Part shown: piece by piece, positions 26,944 to 35,460 of the stretch
How the letters are laid out: each line of letters begins with the position of its first letter
How positions within the stretch are numbered: the first letter of the stretch is position 1
Assembly: GCF_001548235.1 (NCBI RefSeq)
Contig: NZ_AP014938.1
Location: 1 to 64,000 of the forward strand
DNA from: Rothia mucilaginosa
Lineage (GTDB): Bacteria; Actinomycetota; Actinomycetes; Actinomycetales; Micrococcaceae
Direction: 5' to 3'
Length of the DNA: 64,000 bases
Notes under the pieces: model-generated
Databases searched by the model: none
Told to the model about the DNA's origin: nothing
The model's input: the letters and a program-made list of their open reading frames with translations, nothing else
Position numbers and translations under genes: made by a program

Positions 26944-27762
26944 CTACGCGCTTTTGAGCACGTGGCGCATACGCTCACGCTTGGTCTGCAGGTAGTGTGC
27001 GTTCTCGACTCGGGCGGGAATTTCGTCCGGGATGATTTCGGTGACCTGCAGGCCGAGGCTTTCGAGCGCCTCCTGCTTGGCGGGGTTGTTGGTCACGAGC
27101 CTCAGCTCGTTCACGCCGAGTTCCTGCAGAATCAGTGCCGCCTGCGAATAGTCGCGCATGTCGCCGTCCAGGCCGAGCGCCAGGTTCGCGTCGAGGGTGT
27201 CGAGTCCGGCATCCTGCAGTGCGTAGGCGCGGAGCTTGTTGACCAGGCCGATGCCGCGTCCTTCGTGGTTGCGCACGTAGATGAGGTACCCGCCGGTGCG
27301 GCTGATGATGCGCAGGCCGTTCTCCAGCTGGGGGCCGCAATCGCATCGGAAGGAACCGAAAATGTCGCCGGTGGCGCATTCGGAGTGGATGCGTACCGCG
27401 GGTGCTCCCCCGTCCTCGGCGGGTACGGGGGTGCCGTCACGGTCGAGGGCGCGGGCGCTGATGTGCTCGGCGCCGTCTGCGAATCGCCAGGCGCGCAGAC
27501 CGAACAGGCCCTGCGGGGTGGGTACGGCGACCTCTTCGGTGCTTTCGACCAGTAGCGGGCTGGGGTTGGGCACCATGTCGAGGGGGCTGACTCGGTAGCC
27601 TTCAGCGAGCTGGGAGGCGATGCGCAGGGATTCGGCGCTGAGCTCTTCAGCCTGCGCCTCAATCGGCTCGACCAGGGTGCCCGGCTCTGCCAAGGTGACA
27701 GCCGCGGGGGTACCCGATGCGGAAGTGCCCGGCGTTGCCTGGGTGTTAGGGGTTTCGCTCAT
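26944..27762 (-). CDS. ribA: GTP cyclohydrolase II, stand-alone
   Basis: Opens the imidazole ring of GTP, the committed step of riboflavin synthesis. The 272 residues have the zinc-binding HSECATGDIFGSFRCDCG (three Cys) and NHEGRGIGLVNKLRAY, followed by the NLALGLDGDMRDYSQAALIL and LVTNNPAKQEAL segments. The N-terminal 75 residues are Ala/Thr/Glu-rich and not part of the catalytic fold. In most actinobacteria this domain is fused behind DHBP synthase (RibBA); here it is separate because DHBP synthase is fused to riboflavin synthase upstream. ATG 27762 lies 8 bases after the ribEB stop. Confidence 0.95.
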   Translation of the reverse strand: MSETPNTQATPGTSASGTPAAVTLAEPGTLVEPIEAQAEELSAESLRIASQLAEGYRVSPLDMVPNPSPLLVESTEEVAVPTPQGLFGLRAWRFADGAEHISARALDRDGTPVPAEDGGAPAVRIHSECATGDIFGSFRCDCGPQLENGLRIISRTGGYLIYVRNHEGRGIGLVNKLRAYALQDAGLDTLDANLALGLDGDMRDYSQAALILQELGVNELRLVTNNPAKQEALESLGLQVTEIIPDEIPARVENAHYLQTKRERMRHVLKSA

Positions 27763-27770
27763 GCGTTCTC

Positions 27771-29054
27771 CTACGCCTTAGCTACGTACTTGATGAGGTC
27801 TTCGATAGAGATCATGGGCAGGTTGTGCTCGGTTGCGAAGGCGCGCAGTGCGTCGAAACGCATCATGGAGCCGTCGTCGTGCACGACCTCGGCGATAACG
27901 CCCACGCCGGACAGGCCCGCCGCGAGGGAGAGTTCCACTGCGGCTTCGGTGTGGCCGGGGCGCTCCGCCACGCCGCCGTCAACGGCGCGCAGCGGGAAGA
28001 TGTGGCCCGGGCGGGTGATGTCAGCCGGGGTGGAGGATGCGTCCGCGAGGATCTGCACGGTGCGTGCGCGATCTGCCGCGGAAATGCCGGTGCTCACGCC
28101 GGATGCCGCATCGCAGGAGACGGTGTATGCGGTGCCCTTGGGGTCTTCGTTGTTGGTGACCATGGGCGGCAGGTTCATCTCATCGGCACGCTTGTTGCTC
28201 AGGGGTGCGCAGACCACGCCGGAGGTGTAGCGGATCATGAAGCCCATCAGCTCGGGGGTTGCGTGCTCGGCGGCGAAGATGATGTCGCCTTCGTTTTCGC
28301 GGTCTTCATCGTCGACGACGACCACGGCGCGACCTGCGGCGATAGCGTCCACCGCGGTCTGCACGCTGTCGAGGACGCTTGCAGCGTCGGCGCGACGCGG
28401 CGCAACCTGCTCGGAGGAAGAGGCCTGGGACACGCCTGCGAACGCGGTCAGACGCTGCACGTACTTGGCGAGCGCATCGGTCTCAAGGTTCACGCTATCG
28501 CCGACCTTGAGCGCGCCGAGGTTGGTTGCCTTCAGGGTTTCGGGAATCAGGCCGACCTCGAACCATGCGGGGGTTTCGCCGGGCTCAGATACCGCGGTGA
28601 CGGTCAGGGACACGCCAGAAACCGCGATGGAGCCCTTCTCAGCGAGCAGGGGCGCCAGTTCGGTGGGCAGGTTGAAGCGCAGTGTGCTCCACGCCTCGTG
28701 CGCGGTGACGGATGCGAGGGTACCGACCGCATCCACGTGGCCCTGCACGACGTGACCGTCGAGGCGGCCACCGGCGGGCAGGCAGCGCTCCAGGTTGACG
28801 GTGTCCCCGGGGTTCAGGTTGCCGAGGTTGGTGCGGCGCAGAGTCTCACCCATCGCGTAGGCGCGGAACTGGCCGGGCTGCAGCTGGTCGAGGTCGATAG
28901 CGGTGAGGCATACACCGTTGACGGCGAGGGAGCCACCGTGTTCGAGGTCGGCGACAATGTCACCGGCGCTGAGGGTCAGGTAGGCTGCGTCGCTACCTTC
29001 GATGGGGGTGATGGATTCTACGGTGCCGAGGGCGCCAATGATTCCGGTAAACAT
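27771..29054 (-). CDS. Riboflavin synthase / DHBP synthase fusion
   Basis: One 427-residue frame carries two enzymes. Residues 1-200 are riboflavin synthase alpha: two lumazine-binding domains, starting [10 protein letters not shown] and each with a [10 protein letters not shown] / [10 protein letters not shown] core, plus [11 protein letters not shown] between them. Residues about 225-425 are DHBP synthase, with the signature [26 protein letters not shown], and [18 protein letters not shown] 25-residue Ser/Ala linker joins them without a stop or frame change. The usual partner of DHBP synthase is GTP cyclohydrolase II, here the next gene. ATG 29054 follows GGAAAG and lies 241 bases after ribD. 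The product would supply both the four-carbon donor and the final step of the pathway. Confidence 0.94.
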   Translation of the reverse strand: MFTGIIGALGTVESITPIEGSDAAYLTLSAGDIVADLEHGGSLAVNGVCLTAIDLDQLQPGQFRAYAMGETLRRTNLGNLNPGDTVNLERCLPAGGRLDGHVVQGHVDAVGTLASVTAHEAWSTLRFNLPTELAPLLAEKGSIAVSGVSLTVTAVSEPGETPAWFEVGLIPETLKATNLGALKVGDSVNLETDALAKYVQRLTAFAGVSQASSSEQVAPRRADAASVLDSVQTAVDAIAAGRAVVVVDDEDRENEGDIIFAAEHATPELMGFMIRYTSGVVCAPLSNKRADEMNLPPMVTNNEDPKGTAYTVSCDAASGVSTGISAADRARTVQILADASSTPADITRPGHIFPLRAVDGGVAERPGHTEAAVELSLAAGLSGVGVIAEVVHDDGSMMRFDALRAFATEHNLPMISIEDLIKYVAKA

Positions 29055-29295
29055 GTGTGCTTTCCTTTTCTCGCCGTGTCCGCCGGGGCGTCGTCGTTGA
29101 GGGCGACGGGCGGCGATGGTTTGTTCGTCGGTATAACTATACGTATTTTTCGAATATTCCCCGTGACGGGGAGGTTTTGTGCCAGCATGCGAACCAGCCG
29201 GCATAAATCATCTGGTACAAACTAGCCGGGCGGGGAGCCTTGAGGTGCTACTCCCCCGCCCGTGCTTAGTCCAAAGGCGGCTAACCCAAGCGAAG

Positions 29296-30669
29296 CTAAT
29301 CCAGCCGCGGTTCCGGCGCGTGGCAGGCGTCCAGCTTCGGCAGGGTACGCCGCTCACCAGGCTCCTCCGCTGTTCCGCGAGGCGCCGGCACCAGGTGCGT
29401 TGCGGTGTCATTGCCGAGCACGCGCACCGCCGGGAACATGCCCAGGTCGTCCAGTTGCAGGCGCGGTGCCTGCGCGAGGGTGTCCACGAGCAGGCGGTAG
29501 ACGGCGCTCTTGCCCTGCCCCATAATCATGGGGGCGCGGTACCAGACCATCTCGTCGATGAGGTCTTCACCGGCGAAGAGGCCGACCATGCCGGGGCCGC
29601 CCTCAATCATGAGGTGCCGCACCCCGCGGGCGTACAGCTCATCGAGCAGTTCGCGCGGGTCGTGGGTGAAGACCTGCAGGAAGTTCTGCGGGTCCGCCTC
29701 CACGCCTTCGGGCGGGTTGAGGCCGCGAATCCGGTAGTTCTCGGTAATCTCGGTCTTGCCCATGACCACACGCAGCGGCTGCTTCTCGAAGCGCTCCCCG
29801 TTGGCATCGCGCGCATCCAGGGTCGGATCATCCATGAGGGTGGTACGGGTGCCAATCATGACGGCATCGGCGCGGTGGCGAATCAGGTGCCCGTCAATGC
29901 GGGCGGCAGGACCGGTAATCCATTTGCTCGTGCCGTCAGCTGCCGCAATGAACCCGTCCAGGGTGGAGGCACTCTTAGCGGTGATGAAGGGGCGGCGTTC
30001 GGCGGCGGCAATGAACCAGCGCTCATTCAGCAGGTAGGAAGCGTTCGCGAACTCCTCCATGGCGTGCACGGTGACGCCCTGCGAGCGCAGGTAGGCGGCG
30101 CCTCCGGCTGCGTTTTCAGTGTCGTCGCTGTAGGCGTAGTAGAGTTCGCTGATGCCCGCCTCGGCGACGGCGTGGGAGCAGGGGCCGGTGCGTCCGGTGT
30201 GGTTGCAAGGCTCGAGGCTCACGTACATGCGGGCGCCGGTGAGGTCGGTTCCTGCGGCACGGGCGGCGGCGAGGGCGTCGGCTTCGGCGTGCGGGGTGCC
30301 TGCGCCTCGGTGGTAGCCCACGTGCAGCAGGTGCCCGTGTCTGTCGGTAATAACGGCGCCAACGAGGGGGTTCGCGCCGCGGATGCCCTGGCGTGCCGCC
30401 TGCAGCGCCAGGGTCATGGCGTCTGCGTGGCTGAGCGTCTGCTCGGGGTCGGGCAGCTGGAGGGTGCGTGCGGCGGGCAGCCCGGCGAGGTGCCCATACT
30501 CCGCAGCGGAGTAATCCAGGTCGTTGTGCGGAAGCGGCACAGTCGAGGGCGTGGTCGCGGGCAGGTAGCCCGTGTCTTTGGGAATGGGTCGCTCGTGCAC
30601 GGCGGCGATGGGCTCAGGCAGGGTACCCGCCGGGCCCTGGGCCTCGTGCTGGCGGTTATGTGAGGTCAT
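29296..30669 (-). CDS. ribD: Bifunctional riboflavin deaminase/reductase RibD
   Basis: Deaminates and then reduces the pyrimidine intermediate of the riboflavin pathway. In 457 residues the zinc-binding deaminase domain has PHAEADAL and LEPCNHTGRTGPCSHA (about 125-175). The C-terminal RibD-type reductase follows, with FITAKSASTLDGFIAA, DAVMIGTRTTLMDDPTL and LMIEGGPGMVGLF. About 70 extra residues at the N-terminus are Pro/Thr-rich. Start 30669 follows GGGGAA, 16 bases after the pnuX stop, so both are translated from one mRNA under the FMN riboswitch. Confidence 0.96.
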   Translation of the reverse strand: MTSHNRQHEAQGPAGTLPEPIAAVHERPIPKDTGYLPATTPSTVPLPHNDLDYSAAEYGHLAGLPAARTLQLPDPEQTLSHADAMTLALQAARQGIRGANPLVGAVITDRHGHLLHVGYHRGAGTPHAEADALAAARAAGTDLTGARMYVSLEPCNHTGRTGPCSHAVAEAGISELYYAYSDDTENAAGGAAYLRSQGVTVHAMEEFANASYLLNERWFIAAAERRPFITAKSASTLDGFIAAADGTSKWITGPAARIDGHLIRHRADAVMIGTRTTLMDDPTLDARDANGERFEKQPLRVVMGKTEITENYRIRGLNPPEGVEADPQNFLQVFTHDPRELLDELYARGVRHLMIEGGPGMVGLFAGEDLIDEMVWYRAPMIMGQGKSAVYRLLVDTLAQAPRLQLDDLGMFPAVRVLGNDTATHLVPAPRGTAEEPGERRTLPKLDACHAPEPRLD

Positions 30670-30685
30670 GGCAATAATTCCCCTT

Positions 30686-31468
30686 CTACGCGGCTTCGTT
30701 CTTGGGCGCGCTCTTGGTGACGGTTTCGCACTCTGCAACGGAAGCGGCGGAGGATAGATCAGCCACGTCCACGGTCACGTCGGGGAACTGGGTCTGCACC
30801 CGAGTCTTCTGCGCCTCCAGGTTGCGGGTGCGCCACCAGACGAAGAAGCCGACCAAGGTGAAGCACCCATAGAACACGTACATGAGGGAGGTCGCGTAGT
30901 AGCCTGCGCTCCACAGTAGCGGCACGCCGACCAGGTCGACGGCCACCCAGATGAGCCAGAATTCAACCCAACCGCGCGCCATGCCGTAGGTGGCGAGCAG
31001 CGAGCCGGTGAAGATCCAGGCGTCGGACCAGACCGGTTCGTAGGAGCCGAGGGCGCGGAAGATGGGGGTGAGCAGCAGGGTGCCTGCAACCATGGCGACA
31101 ACCAGGCCTGCGCGTTCGGTGTTGGTGGCCCACTTGGGAATCACTGCGGCACCTGCGGAGGCATCACCACCGGCGGCGCGGGTTGCGCGCCAACGATGCC
31201 AGCCCCAGATGGACACGGCAATAAACATGATCTGGCGGCCTGCCTGGCCGAGCATGGTCACGGGGTGCGGGCTGCCGACGAGGGCGCCCAGGAAGACGGT
31301 GAGGAGCAGCAGGTTGCCGAGAATGCCGACGGGCCACGCCCATACTTTGCGTCGCATACCGCCGAGCGCCGATGCCAGGCCGAATGCGTTTCCGAGAACT
31401 TCGCGCACGAGGAGGGACTGGTCCCCCACGTGAATTTGTGCGTCGAAGAGCCACCGCAAGATGTCCAT
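30686..31468 (-). CDS. pnuX: Riboflavin transporter of the PnuC/PnuX family
   Basis: 260-residue membrane protein with seven or so helices and the PnuC-like pattern: GNAFGLASALGGMRRKVWAWPVGILGN near the start, then WxxWxWG-type FIAVSIWGWHRW, and EFWLIWVAVDLVGVPL. In actinobacteria the FMN-riboswitch-controlled branch of this family (PnuX) takes up riboflavin by facilitated diffusion. Position directly behind an FMN riboswitch and in front of ribD supports that, rather than nicotinamide riboside. ATG 31468 follows AGAGAGGAAAG. A polar tail of about 40 residues is cytoplasmic. Confidence 0.92.
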   Translation of the reverse strand: MDILRWLFDAQIHVGDQSLLVREVLGNAFGLASALGGMRRKVWAWPVGILGNLLLLTVFLGALVGSPHPVTMLGQAGRQIMFIAVSIWGWHRWRATRAAGGDASAGAAVIPKWATNTERAGLVVAMVAGTLLLTPIFRALGSYEPVWSDAWIFTGSLLATYGMARGWVEFWLIWVAVDLVGVPLLWSAGYYATSLMYVFYGCFTLVGFFVWWRTRNLEAQKTRVQTQFPDVTVDVADLSSAASVAECETVTKSAPKNEAA

Positions 31469-31869
31469 TGTTTCTTTCCTCTCTGAGTTGGACCGTGTGT
31501 CGGATGCGCTGGGTGCGCATCTGCGGCGGCTCCGGGGAGAGGAACAGAAAAGGGCGGCTACCGCGGGCATCTTAGGGAGTGCCCAGTATCCGTGGTGAGG
31601 CGGGAGCAGCGAATCAGCCAACCGCGGCTGAAATCAGTCGGCTACGGTCGAGGGGAATAACGTACCGGCGCCTCGGAGGCGCCTCTCCCCTGTCGCGCAG
31701 AAAACCGCTGTGCTGAAAATACTGTGCTGAAAACCGCTATGCTCTCAACTATTTTTCGCGAGTAGCAATTCTCGCAAGCAACAGTTTTCTCAAACAACTG
31801 TTTCGGTGCACCCTGCACGCCACCCCGAGGTTTTCGGGAGGTGCGGCGGAGTGCGCTCCTGCCTTTTTC

Positions 31870-32068
31870 TGCTCGTGCTACCTTCCATCCAGACTGTACT
31901 GTCGGCACCGGATTTTCACCGGTTCGGCCTCTCTTGCGGGCGGGCGTCTCTAGCGGAGTCTTGGCGTCCTGCGCGGATGCGAAGATTCGTACGATTTTTG
32001 CCTGCCTGCGAGAGCGGTTCGCGGGCTGTGACCGCCGGTTCGGAATTTCACCGACCCCGGAGCACGAT
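31870..32068 (-). ncRNA. FMN riboswitch (RFN element)
   Basis: On the minus strand it begins at a closing stem CGTGCT/AGCACG and carries the hallmark GGTGAAATTCCGAACCGGC, GGTCACAGCCCGCG, then CCGGTGAAAATCCGGTGCCG and ACAGTACAGTCTGGATGGAA. These are the conserved loops of the FMN aptamer. In this family FMN binding lowers expression, by termination or by hiding the ribosome site. About 400 bases separate it from pnuX, leaving room for an expression platform; hairpins with TTTTT are visible near 31750 but the exact terminator was not resolved. Confidence 0.96.
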
Positions 32069-32446
32069 GTCGATATTGATTATGCCACAGCGCACGCCGG
32101 GGGTTTAATTTGTTTTCTCTGGGATAACTTCCGTGACAAGATGACGTTTTATGACTGTGCCCGCAGTGCGTCTCCACGTCCCCTACACAACTGCCCGCGG
32201 TAGCCACACAGTAGCCACCCACGGGACCACATGGGAACCCGGTCCTTCATTCTTCGGGGACGATTTATCACGGTTTCATAACGGTGGAGAGCAGCAAACA
32301 GACCAAAGGGTTACGGGGACCTCCAGGGGGTCATTCAAGACACATTGAACACCCGTCAATACCTTTATGACAAGGAATTATAACAATAAGGTTAAATTAT
32401 TGGTTTAAGGTTTACTCCAGGGGTGATTTAAGGTTATTCTTATCTA

Positions 32447-32946
32447 CAGGAGCTCCCATCACCGATAAACCGGTTCCGTTGAGAGCGACATGATTCGGAC
32501 CATCCGAGCACTCACATCAAACCCTTAAGCTTCTGCCATTTGAAGCTGGAAAACTGGCCCGCGGACTGCATTCCCCGGATGGTTTTCACGCAGCATCTGC
32601 GCGTACTGGATTGCGCAGTATTGCGGCGCACGATGTTGATGTGCTTCACCATCGGGAGGCAACCACACCGAATTATTTCTCAACGGAACCGGCGTGGGAG
32701 CTCTTCCGAATAAACTTCCGGAAGATCGCACGGTATGCGCCTTTGTAAACCGTTATGAGGGGCGTTGTGCGTGTCAAACGGTCATAAGCTCCCGTTCTTC
32801 TGTCGTCGCCTACCGTGGTGCGCGATGGGGGTTACGGGAACCTTGCGGGATGGTTGATCCCGCGCGCTCTGCATTGTCTTGTGGAGTGTGGTGTGTTTGG
32901 GTGGCGTATTCGCAGTGCCGGAGCGAATACGCCACCCGTTTTTAAC
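32447..32946 (+). ncRNA. Candidate structured non-coding RNA
   Basis: A TTTACT box (32411-32416), 18 bases, and TATTCT (32435-32440) could start a transcript near 32447. It would end at the strong terminator at 32899-32946. In between are several stable hairpins (TCTTCCG/CGGAAGA near 32702-32727, GCGGGAT/ATCCCGC near 32844, a long-range GACCATCCG/CGGATGGTT pairing) but no convincing reading frame. It is not RNase P RNA (found elsewhere), and I see no tmRNA tag. An actinobacterial 6S-like or Ms1-like RNA is possible but unproven. Confidence 0.4.
32899..32946 (+). terminator. Strong intrinsic terminator with no upstream gene
   Basis: GGGTGGCGTATTCGC pairs perfectly with GCGAATACGCCACCC around a 9-base loop, followed by GTTTTTAA. 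Confidence 0.88.
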
Positions 32947-33079
32947 CCATAAAACGTTCAGCAACCACGTACCCAAACAAACTGGCAGCGTAAGCCTGCC
33001 ACAGGCCAGCCCTACTCAATCCAAATTTTGGCGAGCTGACCAAATGCCCTAACCGGGTACCAAGCATCTATATCTACTC

Positions 33080-33250
33080 CCCCGAGGGATAGGTGACCTA
33101 GAGGGCGTACCGGACACGCGAAGCGGGGGCTCCGTCCTCAAGGCGCCCCAGCGCCGCAGAGGGGGCACTCCCCCGCGAGCGTTGTCCGGTACAACCTCTC
33201 AAACAACTAACCCACGGAAGCGGCACTCCCCCGCTTCGTGTGTTTTGGTC
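33080..33250. repeat. G-rich structured element, copy 2
   Basis: Nearly identical to copy 1 from CCCGAGGGATAGG through TTGTCCGGTAC. Its right stem reads GCGAGCGTTGTCCGGT, which pairs better with the left CGC than copy 1 does. A duplicated right end with AAACAACTAACCCAC and CCCCCGCTTCGTGTG follows. Confidence 0.85.
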
Positions 33251-33282
33251 GCCTTCTGCAAACCCTAGCCTACAAACGCAAA

Positions 33283-33316
33283 GGTCGCCCGCGATAGTTA
33301 ACTATCACGGGCGACC
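33283..33316 (-). terminator. Hairpin downstream of fabF
   Basis: GGTCGCCCG-GATAGTT pairs with AACTATC-CGGGCGACC, a nearly perfect stem. It lies between two G-rich elements, 150 bases past the fabF stop. Read on the minus strand it is followed by TTTGCG. Confidence 0.6.
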
Positions 33317-33343
33317 CTGTTTGTTGCCAAGCCTATATCTATA

Positions 33344-33436
33344 GGGGTGCCTCGGACATGCGTGGCGGGGGCTCCGTCCTCAAGGCGCGCCAGCGCCGCA
33401 GAGGGGGCACTCCCCCGCTAGCATTGTCCGACGTGC
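33344..33436. repeat. G-rich structured element, copy 3
   Basis: Diverged copy. The outer stem is TCGGACA/TGTCCGA instead of CCGGACA/TGTCCGG, and the next stem TGC/GCA instead of CGC/GTG. The inner GCGGGGG/CCCCCGC and GGCGC/GCGCC stems are kept. It ends 27 bases before the fabF stop. Confidence 0.85.
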
Positions 33437-33462
33437 CCTTCCTATGAGGCTGTCGAAGAGTT

Positions 33463-34734
33463 TTAGCCCTCTACGGAGCGGAATGCTACAACCGCGTTGT
33501 GGCCGCCGAAACCGAAGGAGTTCGACAGCGCCACAATCTCGCCGGCGGGCAGCTCACGTGCCTCGGTCACCACGTCCAGGTCAATCTGGGGGTCCTTGTT
33601 GTCCAGGTTGATGGTGCAGGGTGCGGTGCGGTGGTACAGAGCCAGTACGGTCAGCACAGCCTCCAGGGCACCGGCGCCGCCGAGCAGGTGGCCGGTCATG
33701 GACTTGGTTGCGGAGACGGCGATGTTCTTGGTGTGCTCGCCGAAGGTTTCGTGCATTGCGGTTGCTTCGGGCAGGTCACCGGCGGGGGTGCTGGTGGCGT
33801 GCGCGTTGATGTGCACGACGGTCTTCGGGTCGATGTTGCCGTCTTCGAGGGCTTCGCGCAGTGCGCGGGTTGCGCCGAGTGCTGCGGGGTCCGGTGCGGT
33901 GATGTGGTAGGAGTCGGCGGAGACGCCGGTGCCTGCCAGTTCCGCGTAGACGCGTGCGCCGCGTGCCTTGGCGTGCTCTTCGGATTCGAGGATGAGTGCT
34001 GCTGCGCCTTCCCCCATGACGAAGCCGTCGCGGTCGACGTCGTAGGGGCGGGATGCCTTTTCGGGTTCGTCGTTGCGGGAGGAGAGTGCCTGCATCTTGG
34101 CGAATGCTGCCATGGGAAGCGGGTGGATTGCTGCTTCGGCGCCGCCGACGATGACGACGTCTGCCTTGCCGCTGCGGATCATTTCGGCGCCGAGCTGCAT
34201 GGCTTCGGTGGAGGATGCGCATGCGGAGACGACGGTCTGCGCTGCGGCGCGTGCCTTGAGGTTCATGGAGACGGCTGCTGCGTTGCCGTTGGGCATGAGC
34301 ATCGGGACGGTCATGGGGAGGACGCGGCGGGGGCCCTTTTCGCGGAGGGTGTCCCATGCGTCGAGGAGGGTCCACACGCCGCCGATGCCGGTGCCGAAGG
34401 CTACGCCGGTGCGCTCGGGGTCGACTTCTTCTGCAGATTCGGCGTCGGGGCCGGTGAATCCTGCGTCTTCCCATGCTTCGCGTGCGGCGATGAGGGCGAG
34501 CTGGCCCGAGGGATCCAGGCGCTTTGCTTCTACCTTGGTGAGGCGGCCGGATTCGAGGGCGGGTACGGCGAGCTGGCCTGCAATGTATACGGGCAGGTCG
34601 TATTCCTTGACCCAGGGGTGGTCGAGGGTGGATACACCAGATACGCCCTTGGTGGCGTTTTCCCAGGTGGTGGGGACGTCGCCGCCAATGGGGGTGGTCG
34701 CGCCGAGGCCGGTCACCAGCACTTTTCGAGACAT
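33463..34734 (-). CDS. fabF: Beta-ketoacyl-ACP synthase II
   Basis: Elongating condensing enzyme of type II fatty acid synthesis. The 423-residue thiolase fold has the catalytic Cys172 in SACASSTEA and the two active-site histidines in NAHATSTPAGD (about 310) and GHLLGGAGA (about 350), plus the C-terminal NSFGFGGHNA. Only one ketosynthase of the KASI/II type is in the cluster, as usual in actinobacteria. Last gene of fabD-fabH-acpP-fabF; the 281-base gap to acpP carries a DnaA-box-like word and may hold an internal promoter. Confidence 0.97.
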   Translation of the reverse strand: MSRKVLVTGLGATTPIGGDVPTTWENATKGVSGVSTLDHPWVKEYDLPVYIAGQLAVPALESGRLTKVEAKRLDPSGQLALIAAREAWEDAGFTGPDAESAEEVDPERTGVAFGTGIGGVWTLLDAWDTLREKGPRRVLPMTVPMLMPNGNAAAVSMNLKARAAAQTVVSACASSTEAMQLGAEMIRSGKADVVIVGGAEAAIHPLPMAAFAKMQALSSRNDEPEKASRPYDVDRDGFVMGEGAAALILESEEHAKARGARVYAELAGTGVSADSYHITAPDPAALGATRALREALEDGNIDPKTVVHINAHATSTPAGDLPEATAMHETFGEHTKNIAVSATKSMTGHLLGGAGALEAVLTVLALYHRTAPCTINLDNKDPQIDLDVVTEARELPAGEIVALSNSFGFGGHNAVVAFRSVEG

Positions 34735-34782
34735 TGTGGCACTTTCTCTTCGGTGGTCGATTTGGTGGTTTATCCGGTGGTG

Positions 34783-34791
34783 TGTGGATAA
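34783..34791 (-). promoter_or_regulatory. DnaA-box-like 9-mer upstream of fabF
   Basis: TGTGGATAA on the plus strand, that is TTATCCACA on the minus strand, 49 bases before the fabF start. A perfect consensus 9-mer; its function is unknown. Confidence 0.35.
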
Positions 34792-35015
34792 AAACCTGTA
34801 GGGCCCGGGGGTCTGCGGTGTGCGTTTTCACGCGGTGTTTCACGCGCGTTTCACACGGTGCTTCACGCGGTGGAGGGTGCTGTCGTTGCGCCCTGTGAGT
34901 TCCGCGCTGCAGATTCCGCTCTGTATTCCCGGGGGTGTGTTGGATTGAAAGCTGAGTGAATAGCGATGCGGCGCGGGCCGGTGAGAGCCCGCGCCGCCTC
35001 GTTATTGGTTATAGC

Positions 35016-35258
35016 TTAGGCAGCGTTCGCGATGAACTCGACTGCGTCGCCAACGGTCTTGAGGTTCTGGACCTCTTCGTCCGGGATGGTCACCTCGAAC
35101 TTCTCCTCAGCGTTCACGACGATGGTCATCATCGAGATGGAGTCGATGTCCAGGTCCTCGGTGAAGGACTTGTCCAGCTGAACGTCCTCAACCTCAACGC
35201 CGGTCTCTTCGTTAACGATTTCTGCCAGACCTGCGAGGATCTCTTCCTTGTTAGCCAT
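35016..35258 (-). CDS. acpP: Acyl carrier protein
   Basis: 80-residue acidic four-helix carrier for growing fatty acyl chains. The phosphopantetheine attachment serine is Ser40 in DLDIDSISMM; the usual DSL motif is DSI here, as in several actinobacteria. It has a strong AAGGAG site before ATG 35258. It lies between fabH and fabF, where it is expected. Confidence 0.96.
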   Translation of the reverse strand: MANKEEILAGLAEIVNEETGVEVEDVQLDKSFTEDLDIDSISMMTIVVNAEEKFEVTIPDEEVQNLKTVGDAVEFIANAA

Positions 35259-35460
35259 TCAGGGGCTCCTTTGTTTTTTCGATGGTCATCGCACCCGCCG
35301 GGTGGGGGTACGCGTGCATTACCGAGTTTATCGTGTCTGCGTGGTGTACGCATGCGTCAACTCGGAGTTTAGGGGATGCTTTCCCGCTTTATTTTCTTTC
35401 TCGTGCACCGGCGCGGTGCCGGTCGTGAGGGGCGGTAAGCATCAGGCTCCGGGGTTTTCC

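Larger units (their letters stand above)
31469..33462. other. Two-kilobase region without protein genes
   Basis: It contains the 400-base leader of pnuX, the FMN riboswitch (31870-32068), a structured stretch ending in a strong plus-strand terminator (32447-32946), two copies of the G-rich element (33080-33250 and 33344-33436) and the hairpin 33283-33316. Short open frames in it have no family look and poor starts. Confidence 0.6.

Noticed and set aside
27825..30663. Long plus-strand open frames opposite ribEB and ribD
   Set aside because: Shadows of well-recognised riboflavin genes on the minus strand.
31642..32222. Small open frames across the FMN riboswitch
   Set aside because: They read through the conserved aptamer, so they are accidental.
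32525..32945. Small open frames of 68 and 83 aa in the gene-poor region
   Set aside because: Poor starts, no family look, and they lie across strong hairpins better explained as structured RNA.
33499..34791. 430-aa frame opposite fabF
   Set aside because: Shadow of fabF, with an improbable excess of Cys and Gly.
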